NCBI RefSeq assembly: GCF_030503435.1
Contig: NZ_JAUKPO010000001.1
Span: forward strand, 868,001-932,000
DNA: 64,000 bases
Direction of reading: 5' to 3'
Source: Rhodocytophaga aerolata
GTDB lineage: Bacteria; Bacteroidota; Bacteroidia; Cytophagales; 172606-1
In this document: positions 28,226 through 37,092 of the stretch, one piece after another
Numbering within the stretch: position 1 is the stretch's first letter
How the letters are laid out: every line of letters begins with the position of its first letter
Position numbers and translations under genes: made by a program
Notes under the pieces: generated by a model
Databases searched by the model: none
Seen by the model: only the letters and a program-made list of their open reading frames with translations
Told to the model about the DNA's origin: nothing

Positions 28226-28714
28226 TTAGGCTACATCAGGCATGGGTATGGGCATTACTTTGCTGTCTTTCACCACAGACAACACCACCATTGACTCCAG
28301 ATTGCTAATCTCCTCAATACTGCTCATCTTATCCATCAGCAATTCCTGAAAAGTAGTCAGGTCTTTTGAAATAACTTTCAACAGGAAATTTCCAGAACCA
28401 GTAATATGATGGCATTCTATTACCTCGTCTATCTGGTCTATTTTTTCCAGAAAAGCATCTATCTGAGGTTTCTTGTTGCTGGCTAAAGATATCTGCACGA
28501 AAAAGGTAATGCCCAGCCCGGCTTTTTTGGTATCCAGCTGCGCATAATAATTCTTTATCAGGCCGGCAGCTTCTATGCGCTTCACCCGTTCGAATACGGC
28601 TGCCTGCGACAGACCTATTTCTTTGGACAAATACAGATTGGTGACTTTAGCATTCGTCTGTAACAATTCTAACAACTGATAGTCTATTTTATCTAGTTTG
28701 ATCGGCGGATTCAT
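28226..28714 (-). CDS. Lrp/AsnC family transcriptional regulator
   Basis: 162 residues from the ATG at 28714; the frame extends to 28759 but the extra 15 residues are not family-like. N-terminal winged HTH (LDKIDYQLLELLQTNAKVTN, then LYLSKEIGLSQAAVFERVKR), C-terminal RAM domain (about 75-150; VIECHHITGSGNFLLKVISK) that binds amino acids and drives octamer formation. It probably controls amino-acid metabolism genes and possibly itself. A motif copy lies about 93 bp upstream (28807-28823). Confidence 0.93.
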   Translation of the reverse strand: MNPPIKLDKIDYQLLELLQTNAKVTNLYLSKEIGLSQAAVFERVKRIEAAGLIKNYYAQLDTKKAGLGITFFVQISLASNKKPQIDAFLEKIDQIDEVIECHHITGSGNFLLKVISKDLTTFQELLMDKMSSIEEISNLESMVVLSVVKDSKVMPIPMPDVA

Positions 28715-28806
28715 ATGTCTGATGATTAATTTTTGAGGTATAGGAAAGGAAAAAAACATATTGAATAATACGTATATAAATTTACTAAACGATTGTGCAG
28801 CTACTC

Positions 28807-28823
28807 TACCTCATACTGGGTGA
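28807..28823. promoter_or_regulatory. Copy 1 of the recurring TCACCC-N5-GAGGGA motif (degenerate)
   Basis: TACCTCATACTGGGTGA on the plus strand; it matches the reverse complement of the 37916 copy at 14 of 17 positions. It lies upstream of the Lrp-type gene. The meaning as an operator is an inference. Confidence 0.35.
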
Positions 28824-28910
28824 TTTTTCTGAAACATTCGCTAATCCCTGTTTATTTTATTAGTAAAGTGGCCCAGAACAGAAAAATTTATTGCTTATTG
28901 CAGAATTTAC

Positions 28911-28956
28911 AAAAGCTATACCGGCAAATAGGTAAGCGTCTGCCGGTATAGCTTTT
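28911..28956 (-). terminator. Terminator of the small secreted-protein gene
   Basis: AAAAGCTATACCGGCA (28911-28926) pairs perfectly with TGCCGGTATAGCTTTT (28941-28956). The minus-strand product ends in a T-run. It lies 18 bp after the stop at 28975. Confidence 0.88.
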
Positions 28957-28974
28957 CCAAGAATGAGCGAGCGG

Positions 28975-29424
28975 TTAATCATTAATTTGCAATGAACGGG
29001 CTGATAACGTTTGCAGGCTTATATCTTTACTTAAGGTTTCTGTACCGTTAGATATCTCGAACGTATATTGGCCATCGGCCATGGTGCTGAAATCGAACTT
29101 GCGGATATATTTAGAAACATCTTTTACTTTCTCTTCATAGAGCACTTTATGAGAAGCATCTTTGATCCGGATGTTTACATTGTTGCCTGCATAGTTTTCC
29201 ATATGTACTTTAAACTTCAACGTGTTTTCTACCTGAAACACTGCCATGTCCAGTGTTTTGGGGGCTACTATATTTGGATGCCTGGCCAACTTAGTTAATT
29301 TACCTTTGGCACTTATCGACTTCCCTTGGGCAGCTGCCTCTGTTACGTATCCCATACTTACAATTAGTGCTAAACTTAAAGCTAGTCCGGCTTTTTTTAG
29401 CATGGTTATGACTACATTCTTCAT
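28975..29424 (-). CDS. Small secreted beta-sandwich protein of unknown function
   Basis: 149 residues; signal peptide (about 1-32, ending TEAAAQ), then about 115 residues of alternating beta-strands (LKFKVHMENYAGNNVNIRIK; DFSTMADGQYTFEISNGTET). The pattern resembles DUF3244-like or T9SS C-terminal-domain-like sandwiches, but a standard sorting signal is not evident. No catalytic residues stand out. Monocistronic, with its own terminator and two motif copies upstream (82 and 253 bp). Confidence 0.78.
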   Translation of the reverse strand: MKNVVITMLKKAGLALSLALIVSMGYVTEAAAQGKSISAKGKLTKLARHPNIVAPKTLDMAVFQVENTLKFKVHMENYAGNNVNIRIKDASHKVLYEEKVKDVSKYIRKFDFSTMADGQYTFEISNGTETLSKDISLQTLSARSLQIND

Positions 29425-29505
29425 GATTTCTCCCTTTTTATGTTAAACTTTTTAGTTGTCTTGTTTTTGTTGATTCAAAGATACAGGAGGAAACAAGGGC
29501 TACTC

Positions 29506-29522
29506 TCACCCTATTTGAGGGA
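29506..29522. promoter_or_regulatory. Copy 2 of the recurring motif
   Basis: TCACCCTATTTGAGGGA, matching the copy at 37916 at 15 of 17 positions. It lies 82 bp upstream of the small secreted-protein gene. Confidence 0.45.
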
Positions 29523-29676
29523 TTACCTAAGAGCGGATAAAACGCAGGCTGAACGGCAGCGAAGGGAGATGGATGGAAGGGTGTTGGATGAACGGTTTTT
29601 CTGCTCCATGAAAAGATTTTTATAGGGTAATTTAACCTGCATTATTCATGTAAAATAGCAGATTTATTAATTCTAT

Positions 29677-29694
29677 TCACCCATTTTAGGGTGA
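29677..29694. promoter_or_regulatory. Copy 3 of the recurring motif, perfect palindrome
   Basis: TCACCCATTTTAGGGTGA: inverted 6-bp arms TCACCC/GGGTGA around a 6-bp AT-rich spacer. The symmetry suggests a dimeric DNA-binding protein. Confidence 0.45.
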
Positions 29695-29728
29695 TCTGTT
29701 CCGGGTGATAGCCTTACCCAGAAACAAA

Positions 29729-29755
29729 AAAACCTTAGCCGGTAGCTAAGGTTTT
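29729..29755. terminator. Terminator of the 29796 gene
   Basis: AAAACCTTAGC (29729-29739), 5-nt loop, GCTAAGGTTTT (29745-29755). It lies 40 bp after the stop of the minus-strand gene at 29796. It reads well in both directions. Confidence 0.85.
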
Positions 29756-29795
29756 GGTACATGATGTTAGCACTGTATGTCTGCTAAAGTTATTC

Positions 29796-30506
29796 TCAGA
29801 GACTATTATAGTACCCGATAATGCGTAGCGCATCTTCTTTTCTGGATAGTTTTGCTTTATTTTCTTTGGCAAACTGCTGAATTGCTGCCTGTTTGTCTCC
29901 AAAAATTGAGTAGTCGTCTTTTCCTTTCAACTCGGTAAGTTTTTTTTCTCTGGCTACATAAAGCTTTTCTTTTTTTATAAGTTTATCTGCCTTACTGCCT
30001 ACATCCAACGCCACATTATAATTAGACTTTTTCCTCTCCAGTTCTATTCTAGAAAGAAGTTGCAGATCACCGGCAGCCAAGACTTCAAATACACCCAGCA
30101 AAGGTGTGCCATCTAAGGTATAATATTCACTGTTTACAAATGAGGTACTCCGGCCTGTTTTATCCTGCCATTCAAAGGCAATTACTTTTTCGCCGGGCAA
30201 AATTTTAATTACCTCTTTTGCCTGAATCTCCAAGGTGCGTTTATCGAGATCGTACATCAATGGAAAATTGTTTAATGTATCGCCTGACTTTAAATAAATG
30301 GTACCTGTGTTCCATTCTGGGCTCAGGTAGTTGGTACCTTCCACCCCGGCAGGTCTGGATTTTACTTCGGCAATAATGCCAAACTGCCGGTCAAGTACTG
30401 GGTCACGGTAATTAGGCTCTTTTGTTTGAACAGCTTGGGCATTTACAAGGCTACATATGCCTACTAAGGCAATAGAAACAATGGTTTGTTTTAGCTTTTG
30501 CAACAT
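29796..30506 (-). CDS. Exported protein of unknown function
   Basis: 236 residues from the ATG at 30506, which starts a clean signal peptide (MLQKLKQTIVSIALVGICS); the frame extends to 30575 but the extra residues cross the terminator of the upstream operon. After the signal the chain is beta-rich (GTIYLKSGDTLNNFPLMYD; EVIKILPGEKVIAFEWQDK) and ends in a Lys/Glu-rich helical tail (about 170-236). Similar Bacteroidota envelope proteins are common, but I do not recognise a named family. It is outside the SusC/SusD operon, since a terminator separates them. Confidence 0.75.
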   Translation of the reverse strand: MLQKLKQTIVSIALVGICSLVNAQAVQTKEPNYRDPVLDRQFGIIAEVKSRPAGVEGTNYLSPEWNTGTIYLKSGDTLNNFPLMYDLDKRTLEIQAKEVIKILPGEKVIAFEWQDKTGRSTSFVNSEYYTLDGTPLLGVFEVLAAGDLQLLSRIELERKKSNYNVALDVGSKADKLIKKEKLYVAREKKLTELKGKDDYSIFGDKQAAIQQFAKENKAKLSRKEDALRIIGYYNSL

Positions 30507-30530
30507 AGGAACAGGGAAGTTGTGATCAGG

Positions 30531-30559
30531 AAAAAGGCAGCCTCTAACAGAGGCCGCCT
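30531..30559 (-). terminator. Terminator closing the SusC/SusD operon
   Basis: On the minus strand an 11-bp stem with one G-U pair (AGGCGGCCTCT / AGAGGCTGCCT) with a 3-nt loop, followed by TTTTT. It lies 31 bp after the stop of the last operon gene. Confidence 0.88.
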
Positions 30560-30589
30560 GGTAAAAGTTTGACATGTAGTTTGTTTAGT

Positions 30590-31099
30590 TTAATGTTCGT
30601 CTTCCAGAAAGCCTGTTCTCCGGTGGCCAGAAACAATATACGTAGTTCCATAAGGCTCTTCATCATCGTCAAAAGCTACCTCCAGGTAAAGGCTATCGGT
30701 TACTACACCACTGGTAGAACGGCCTTGCCCCATCAATACCTTCCCATTGGCTATCCGCACTTTGCTATCATATGCCACATTTTGGCCTTCATTTATGGCA
30801 AAAGCTCTGTTTGGTAAATCTAAACCTGCCTTTACTTGATACTCCCAAAAGCTATTTGCATCAGATACCCAAATAGAATCAGGCCGGTTAGAAGCGGTAT
30901 TGTAGGTCAGTAAAGGATAATATCCTCCTCCAACATCCTCTAGTTGCCCTTCGGGATTTCGTACCTGATAGGTTACCCACCACTCGCCTGAAACCGGGTA
31001 AGTAGCGGTATTCTGTATTTCCGGATCATCTTTCTCGCAGGCCGTAGTCAAACCCAGACCAAGAAAGAGAAGTAGTATATGCCAATAATTGATTTTCAT
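30590..31099 (-). CDS. Lipid-binding-like lipoprotein of the SusC/SusD operon
   Basis: 169 residues from the ATG at 31099. Lipoprotein signal with LGLTTAC, then a beta-rich domain with GEWWVTYQVRNPEGQLEDVGGGY and the end VSGHRRTGFLEDEH, typical of the calycin-like lipid-binding family found at the end of SusC/SusD operons. Fourth and last gene of the operon (78-bp gap to the preceding gene, then a terminator). Probable role: surface or periplasmic accessory binder. Ligand unknown. Confidence 0.8.
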   Translation of the reverse strand: MKINYWHILLLFLGLGLTTACEKDDPEIQNTATYPVSGEWWVTYQVRNPEGQLEDVGGGYYPLLTYNTASNRPDSIWVSDANSFWEYQVKAGLDLPNRAFAINEGQNVAYDSKVRIANGKVLMGQGRSTSGVVTDSLYLEVAFDDDEEPYGTTYIVSGHRRTGFLEDEH

Positions 31100-31177
31100 T
31101 GTATAAAATTGTTTAAATCGAGTGTAATACCTTAAGTAGCCAATATGGCTATTCACTGCTTTTAATGTATGAAATAC

Positions 31178-31876
31178 TTAGTTAGCCTTTACCCAGTCTT
31201 TAACCAAGTCTATCAACGGTGGCGGGCCGAATGTAGGGCGAGACATAAGTAAGTTGAGGGTACCGTTTGCCGCAACAGTTCCATGGCCAAAAATGCGTAC
31301 AGTACTTTCTTGTTGAGGTACGTTTACATTTACACCATCCGTACAGATCAGGTAGGCAGGAATAACAACTGTACTTCCGCCACCCCAGGCGTTTGATGAA
31401 TAGAATACGCCATCGGCCACTTTTGTAATGGTAGCCCCAGGTGATGTACCACTTGCATATGAACCAGATAAATCTACTGCCGGGTCTGGCTGCTGATCTA
31501 ACACAAAAACGGTTCTGGTAGTGGTACCACTAAAGCCATCGGGATTGGTGGAAGAATAAGTAATAATATATATACCTGGAACATTGGTATCTACTGCTCC
31601 ACTTGTATATACTACATCGGTTGGCTGAGTTTTACCAGGCACAATATAGGCGCTGCCTGTTATAGAGGAGGTTACAGGGTAGCCTTCTACAGTGGTAACG
31701 CCAGGATCTGTAAATGTGCCTCCTTTTACTACCGTTACAATTTCTTCGCCCTGCATTTGAAAGGTAGGAAACGAGGTAATTCTGGAAATTCCTTCTGTAT
31801 CCAGTATCCTTTCGCAGCCTGAAAAGAAAATGACAGCCATTAAAAGAACCAGCAATAAATATCTATTATTTTTCAT
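31178..31876 (-). CDS. Surface lipoprotein with Ig-like (DUF5011/DUF5012) domains
   Basis: 232 residues from the ATG at 31876. Lipoprotein signal (AVIFFSGC), then an Ig-like sandwich of the DUF5011 type (about 30-120: GGTFTDPGVTTVEGYPVTSS ... GIYIITYSSTNPDGFSGTTT) and a C-terminal beta-domain (about 130-232). Such proteins usually act as surface binding partners (SusE/SusF-like) for the nearby SusC/SusD transporter. Third gene of the operon, 114 bp after susD. Confidence 0.83.
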   Translation of the reverse strand: MKNNRYLLLVLLMAVIFFSGCERILDTEGISRITSFPTFQMQGEEIVTVVKGGTFTDPGVTTVEGYPVTSSITGSAYIVPGKTQPTDVVYTSGAVDTNVPGIYIITYSSTNPDGFSGTTTRTVFVLDQQPDPAVDLSGSYASGTSPGATITKVADGVFYSSNAWGGGSTVVIPAYLICTDGVNVNVPQQESTVRIFGHGTVAANGTLNLLMSRPTFGPPPLIDLVKDWVKAN

Positions 31877-31990
31877 CTGTGTATAAGTTGTTTTTATGGT
31901 CAGATGGAGTGGCCAATTACATTTGCCACCTGATAGCAGCCTGTTTGTCAGCCATTTCATCTGAAGTTTTCTGCTCAATAATGACAAATA

Positions 31991-33472
31991 CTAATTTCTA
32001 TCCCACCATACTGGTTCGGTTATGGGTACCTGCACAGGTGTATTTGGATTGCGGCTCCGCTCAGTGTCCGGGAACAATAAACGTCTGGGGAATTGCTTGC
32101 CGGGGGTTACACCTTCGATAGAATACGTTAACTGGCCAGGCACATAGGCAGCATCGGAAGCGGCTACCGGACTTATGCGAGGGTACCCGGTTCGGTTTTG
32201 TTCAAAAAATGATTCAATGCCCTGGAAAGTACCGGCTAGCGCTACCCATTTTTGCATAATAATGGCTTCCAGTTTTTGCTCAACCGTGCCTGCAACCGGA
32301 AACTCATAAGGACCGCCAGCGCTATAAAAAGCCGTACCATCTAACCCTTCCTGTTCAAAGGCAGCGGCTACTCCGGCCTCATACAACGCTTGTGCATCTC
32401 CTGTTCCGAAGCCCCGCAATACTGCCTCCGCTTGTAAGAAATAACTTTCAGCTACGGATACAAAATATACCGGATCTGTTGCACCAATTTTTACCTTAGA
32501 TACGGAGGCGGGCACAATAACTGTACTAGGCGCATTAAAATTACCTTGATCTAAAGACTTCTGGCCACTAGAACCGGGAATAAAATAGGCATCTAACCTG
32601 GGATCGTTTCTATTTTGCAGATAAGAGAACAGCGTAGTGCTTGCCTTGATATTTTCAGTAGTATTCAGCTGGCGCTGATCTGATTCGAACAGGGGATTAC
32701 TCTTGCTGGGCTGATCTAAAAATATAGTAACGGCAGCGGGATCTGTTAAAAACTCTGCGCCTGCTGTATACAATGCTCTGATACCAGCTTCGGCTACCTG
32801 TGGCCGCGCGTACACCTGGCGAAGGTATATTTTCAATTTCAGGGTGTTGGCAAAACGTATCCATTGATCCATATCTCCCTGGAATACAAAATCTGTATTA
32901 CCTGGGTCTAGGGATGTACTTGCTTCCAGATCTTTTCCTAACGCTTCATCTATACGCACAAGCAGGGAATCATACACAGCATCGCCGGCCAGATAGGTAG
33001 GTGTAATATTTCCTTCATCTCCTTGTAAGGCATTATCAAAAGGAATCTGATCGTATAGGTCTACTAAGTTCTGGTAAGTATACGCCTGCATGACTGTAGC
33101 CATCAGGTAAAAATTCCAGTTTTCATCAGCCGCTGCTTTATCTCTAACAAACTTGTAATCGTTGAGGGCACCGGTATATAACTCCTGGAAAGAAAAATCC
33201 AGGTCAGTAGGCTGAATATTGTATGAGTCAAAATCTTTGTACTGGTTAGAGCCATTGTTCTGTGTCCAGTGTTGCGACCACATCCCTCCCAGAATAGCAT
33301 ACCATCCACCAACCACACTGGCCGTAGAAGTAACTGCTGTAGGGAATACCAGGTTTACAGGTGCATCACTTGGATTATTAGGGTCCACATTTACATCCAG
33401 AAAGTCGTCACCGCAGGAAGTAGCATACAGCAGCAGTGAAAATACAAGTCCTATATTAAATAACTTTTTCAT
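31991..33472 (-). CDS. SusD/RagB-like lipoprotein (second subfamily)
   Basis: 493 residues from the ATG at 33472 (an ATG at 33484 is also possible). Lipoprotein signal LLLYATSC, then GDDFLDVNVDPNNPSDAPV, the hallmark N-terminus of SusD-like family 2. Helical TPR-like scaffold (DQWIRFANTLKLKIYLRQVY; ESYFLQAEAVLRGFG). It captures the ligand and closes the SusC barrel. 69 bp after susC in the same operon. The ligand cannot be predicted; no CAZyme or sulfatase is in the operon. Confidence 0.94.
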   Translation of the reverse strand: MKKLFNIGLVFSLLLYATSCGDDFLDVNVDPNNPSDAPVNLVFPTAVTSTASVVGGWYAILGGMWSQHWTQNNGSNQYKDFDSYNIQPTDLDFSFQELYTGALNDYKFVRDKAAADENWNFYLMATVMQAYTYQNLVDLYDQIPFDNALQGDEGNITPTYLAGDAVYDSLLVRIDEALGKDLEASTSLDPGNTDFVFQGDMDQWIRFANTLKLKIYLRQVYARPQVAEAGIRALYTAGAEFLTDPAAVTIFLDQPSKSNPLFESDQRQLNTTENIKASTTLFSYLQNRNDPRLDAYFIPGSSGQKSLDQGNFNAPSTVIVPASVSKVKIGATDPVYFVSVAESYFLQAEAVLRGFGTGDAQALYEAGVAAAFEQEGLDGTAFYSAGGPYEFPVAGTVEQKLEAIIMQKWVALAGTFQGIESFFEQNRTGYPRISPVAASDAAYVPGQLTYSIEGVTPGKQFPRRLLFPDTERSRNPNTPVQVPITEPVWWDRN

Positions 33473-33541
33473 TTTAAAAATCATGATGGGTTAATCAGGC
33501 AATACCCGTGTGTACAGATACTACCCTTGAAAAAACTATGC

Positions 33542-36500
33542 TTAGAAAGTAGCCCGTAAGCTGGCACCAAAACTCCGAACAGTAGGTCCCTGGCCAAATT
33601 CGCCAAAGTCGCCTGCCAAATCATTTCCAAAAGTAGTTACCTCAGGGTCAATGATGTTATTGCTTTCAGGCGTCCAAAGTAGCAGGTTTCTTCCTACCAG
33701 GTTGATGCTTAGCGTAGAAATAGGCAAGCGGTCGAACAAAGATTTTGGCAGTTCATAACCAAGGGTGACTTCTCTCAGTTTTACAAAAGATCTGTCGCGC
33801 ATATGTTCTCTTTCAATGGGAGGATTGCTATTCTCATTCCAATAATCTACTACACTTGCTACATCCACAGCGGTAGTATTTTCCCGGTAAATTGGGTTGC
33901 CATTGTCGTCTGTTCCATCTTGCACCACTGAATTAGGGACAATGAATGGCTGGCGGTTGTTATACAGGGTATTGGTAGAGTTTCCTACAAACTGTGTCAG
34001 TTTTTGGGTATACGAATAAATTAACCCGCCCTGACGTATATCAAAGCCAAAGGAAGCAGATAAGCCTTTGTAGGTGAAGGTATTATATAATCCCATCAGG
34101 TATTTTGCCTGCGAGTTGCCATATATCTCTTTTTCAGGAGCGGATACAGGGAAACCGGTAGTTTCATTGACAACTGTACGGCCTTGCGCATCTTTTAAGG
34201 GAACATATCCCAGATACGTACCTAAAGGCTGTCCTTCTATAGCCACAAACTCAACACCATAGGCACTGGTCAAGGTAACTTTCTCCAGTCCGGGTGCCAG
34301 TTGTATTACTTTGTTGCGGTTGTTAGAGAAAGTATAGCGGATATCCCAGTTAAAACTTGGGGTGCGGATTGGGTTTAAGGTCACCAGCAACTCAATACCT
34401 TTATTCTCAATCTTACCCAGGTTCATTACCTGGAAGCCATATCCGGAAGAAGAGGCAATAGGCACGGCCAGAATCTGATCTGTGGTAGAACGGTTGTAGT
34501 AGGCTACATCTACTCCTATGCGGTTGCTGAAAAATTGCAGATCGGCGCCAAATTCGTATTCAGTAGTGATTTCCGGCTGAAGTTTAGGATTGCCAATGGT
34601 GTTAGAAACTTCAAAACCATTAATGCCATTGATGGGGAAAGTAATATCACCAAAAGGCATAAATATCTGGCCGGGAATCATTACAGAGTTTACCTGGTAC
34701 GGGTTGGCATCATTACCAGTCTGCCCCCAGGCGGCACGTAGTTTACCATATGATAAAGCTCCTTTTATACCCGGAACCAAATCGGTAAACACAAAGCTGG
34801 CATTTATCCCAGGGTAGAAAAAGGAATTATTTTCCTTTGGCAAGGTAGAAGACCAGTCATTTCTGGCAAGCACATTCAGAAACAGGAAATCCTTATAAGA
34901 CAAGCCTACCTGACCATAAATTCCATACAATCTGCGCAATGAAGTAGAAGTTTGTGCTACCGGCGGATTAGAGCTATTGGAAAGGTTATAATAATTTGGA
35001 ATGTTCAGCTCATTAATATATGCTAGGTTATCTTTAAAAAACCGTTCATTTACATTGTACCCTACTACGGATGTCAGGTTGAGGTCAGGGGTAATATCAT
35101 TGTTGGTGCTCAAAATAAAATCACTGTTCAACTCTCTGGCAAAGCGGGTTCTTTCGCTTACACGGCCAGGAATCTGTTTAACAGACGCATTAGGGCTACC
35201 TGGAGTAGTTCTGGCGATGGCTACAAAACTATTTACCAAGGCATTTGATATATCTCCGCCAACTCTCCAGGAGGCATTTAACCAGGGAGTAATCTGGTAT
35301 CCTAAGTTTACATTACCAAATATGCGGTTTTCATCGAAAACGTTGCCGTTGCGCTTAATGGGCCAGTAAGGGTTTTGTGCATATAAGGTAAAATAATTGT
35401 CCAGATTATTGAATTTATTATCCAGGTCGGCAAAATCAACAATACTCATATCCCTGGGAATCTGGATGATTTCCTGGAATAAGGTAGTTCCCTGAGAACC
35501 CTGGCCGGAAGTAAGGGCTTTGGCATCTTTCCGTACATAATTTAACGAAGCAGATGCAGAAAGTTTTTCTCCTTTGGTAGACCCACGAAGCGCCAGCGTA
35601 TTCCGCTTATATGAATCTGCATCTGTAGGCACTATACCATCTTCGGTAGCATTTCCATACGACAGATAGAAAGTAGATTTGTCGGTACCACCGCTTAAGG
35701 CAATCGTATTAATAAAAGAGGTGCCTCTGGTATAGAAATCTTTCAGATTGTTTCGTTGCGCACTGAAGGGCTTTAATTGCTGAGTGTTGTCCACCACATT
35801 TCCCCACAAGCGCTCTTGGCCATCTAGCCTTGGACCCCAGCTTCCGTTTTCTTCAAAGGCAAAATGGCCGCTCCAGCCCTGGCCAAACTCATTTTGCAAT
35901 TGTGGAAGCCGCAGAGGTGTTGTAACGGTTACCGAACTGGTGAAATCTACATTTACTTTTTCGGCAGACTTTCCTTTTTTGGTCGTGATAACAATAACCC
36001 CATTTGCAGCCCTGGAACCGTACAAAGCCGTTGCAGAAGCTCCTTTTAACACAGTAACGGTTTCAATGTCGTCGGGATTGATGTCATTTGCCCGGTTACC
36101 GAAATCCTGATAATCATTTAAGTCTGTTCTGGGATCATAGTTAATGTCGTCGGTAGAGAAGTTGTTAGAACTATTGTTGATAGGTACCCCATCTACTACA
36201 TACAATGGATTATTATTCCCGGTAACAGAAGAATATCCCCGCAAAATAACCTTTGTAGAGGCACCGGGAGCTCCGGAAGCCGTAGAAATGTTTACCCCGG
36301 CTATTTTTCCCTGCAACGAATTCATCACGTTTGCACTTCTTCCTTTGGTTAATTCCAGGTTATTCACAGTAGAAGCAGCATACCCCAATGATTTGGCTTC
36401 TCTTTCGATACCGAGTGCGGTAACCACTACTTCGGTAAGACTGGTAACATCTTCAGATAATTGAGCATTTATTACCGTCTGGTTGCCTACAGCTATTTCT

Positions 36501-36742
36501 TGGGCTTTAAATCCGATAAAGCTGAATACCAGGGTAGCTCCATCCGGAACCTGTAAGCTATAACTACCCTCCCCGTTAGTGGTGGCGCCATTATTTGTTC
36601 CTTTCACAAGTACGTTTACGCCGGGCAAGGGTGAGTTATCTGCCACCGAACGTACAGTTCCAGTAACTGTTCGGGTTTGCGCCCAGGCATGCTGCAATAG
36701 AAGTAAGGTGAACAGCATGCCCATTAGTAATTTTTTTGGCAT
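33542..36742 (-). CDS. SusC/RagA family TonB-linked outer membrane transporter
   Basis: 1066 residues. Signal peptide (about 1-21, HAWAQ), carboxypeptidase-regulatory-like domain (about 24-105, VTGTVRSVADNSPLPGVNVL), TonB-box-like EVVVTALG near 105, plug (about 115-235, GSRAANGVIVITTKKG), beta-barrel to residue 1066 ending in F, the usual barrel signal. First gene of a four-gene operon with SusD, an Ig-like lipoprotein and a lipid-binding-like protein. A candidate promoter (36850-36857) and a degenerate motif copy (36893-36909) are upstream. Similar in layout to the left SusC but clearly a separate gene. Confidence 0.95.
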   Translation of the reverse strand: MPKKLLMGMLFTLLLLQHAWAQTRTVTGTVRSVADNSPLPGVNVLVKGTNNGATTNGEGSYSLQVPDGATLVFSFIGFKAQEIAVGNQTVINAQLSEDVTSLTEVVVTALGIEREAKSLGYAASTVNNLELTKGRSANVMNSLQGKIAGVNISTASGAPGASTKVILRGYSSVTGNNNPLYVVDGVPINNSSNNFSTDDINYDPRTDLNDYQDFGNRANDINPDDIETVTVLKGASATALYGSRAANGVIVITTKKGKSAEKVNVDFTSSVTVTTPLRLPQLQNEFGQGWSGHFAFEENGSWGPRLDGQERLWGNVVDNTQQLKPFSAQRNNLKDFYTRGTSFINTIALSGGTDKSTFYLSYGNATEDGIVPTDADSYKRNTLALRGSTKGEKLSASASLNYVRKDAKALTSGQGSQGTTLFQEIIQIPRDMSIVDFADLDNKFNNLDNYFTLYAQNPYWPIKRNGNVFDENRIFGNVNLGYQITPWLNASWRVGGDISNALVNSFVAIARTTPGSPNASVKQIPGRVSERTRFARELNSDFILSTNNDITPDLNLTSVVGYNVNERFFKDNLAYINELNIPNYYNLSNSSNPPVAQTSTSLRRLYGIYGQVGLSYKDFLFLNVLARNDWSSTLPKENNSFFYPGINASFVFTDLVPGIKGALSYGKLRAAWGQTGNDANPYQVNSVMIPGQIFMPFGDITFPINGINGFEVSNTIGNPKLQPEITTEYEFGADLQFFSNRIGVDVAYYNRSTTDQILAVPIASSSGYGFQVMNLGKIENKGIELLVTLNPIRTPSFNWDIRYTFSNNRNKVIQLAPGLEKVTLTSAYGVEFVAIEGQPLGTYLGYVPLKDAQGRTVVNETTGFPVSAPEKEIYGNSQAKYLMGLYNTFTYKGLSASFGFDIRQGGLIYSYTQKLTQFVGNSTNTLYNNRQPFIVPNSVVQDGTDDNGNPIYRENTTAVDVASVVDYWNENSNPPIEREHMRDRSFVKLREVTLGYELPKSLFDRLPISTLSINLVGRNLLLWTPESNNIIDPEVTTFGNDLAGDFGEFGQGPTVRSFGASLRATF

Positions 36743-36849
36743 AGTTAAAATAATAATAAGTTTTGGTTAAAAAAATTTGGCTGTTTTGAGATACATCTAG
36801 TATTTATTTGGCATACGAACCAAACAAATAACAATTGTACTTTTCAAAG

Positions 36850-36857
36850 CAAAGTTA
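36850..36857 (-). promoter_or_regulatory. Candidate -7 element of the SusC operon promoter
   Basis: TAACTTTG on the minus strand, matching TAnnTTTG, 108 bp upstream of the susC ATG. The -33 region is weak, which would fit a promoter that needs an activator. Confidence 0.42.
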
Positions 36858-36892
36858 TTATTCAAAATTGGGGATTTAAAACCTGAAAAAAA

Positions 36893-36909
36893 TCACGCAA
36901 ACTGGGGGA
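36893..36909. promoter_or_regulatory. Copy 4 of the recurring motif (degenerate)
   Basis: TCACGCAAACTGGGGGA, 12 of 17 positions shared with the 37916 copy. It lies about 36 bp upstream of the candidate -7 element of the SusC operon, where an activator would sit. Confidence 0.3.
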
Positions 36910-36983
36910 TTTATGATAAAAAATCAATTAATAGATTTAATTGAGCATACTATACCATAAAAGCTAGCTTACACACACTATAT

Positions 36984-37013
36984 AAAAAAAGCACTAACAA
37001 GAGTTAGCGCTTT
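36984..37013 (-). terminator. Terminator of the response regulator gene
   Basis: On the minus strand AAAGCGCTAAC pairs with GTTAGTGCTTT (one G-U), 4-nt loop, followed by a T-run. It lies 80 bp after the stop at 37093 and isolates the regulator from the SusC operon. Confidence 0.85.
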
Positions 37014-37092
37014 ATGCAAAAAATTATACTATTTATATATTTTCTCACTGAAAATTATTTGGCTGCCAGAGGGTAATACTAAAAATTCTTTG

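Larger units (their letters stand above)
29425..29728. other. Intergenic region with two copies of the recurring motif
   Basis: 304 bp between the small secreted protein and the terminator of the next gene. It carries the motif copies at 29506 and 29677. A plus-strand 61-codon frame (29440-29625) lacks coding character. Confidence 0.5.

Noticed and set aside
29440-29625. A 61-codon plus-strand frame
   Set aside because: Intergenic region with regulatory motifs; sequence is basic and low in coding character.
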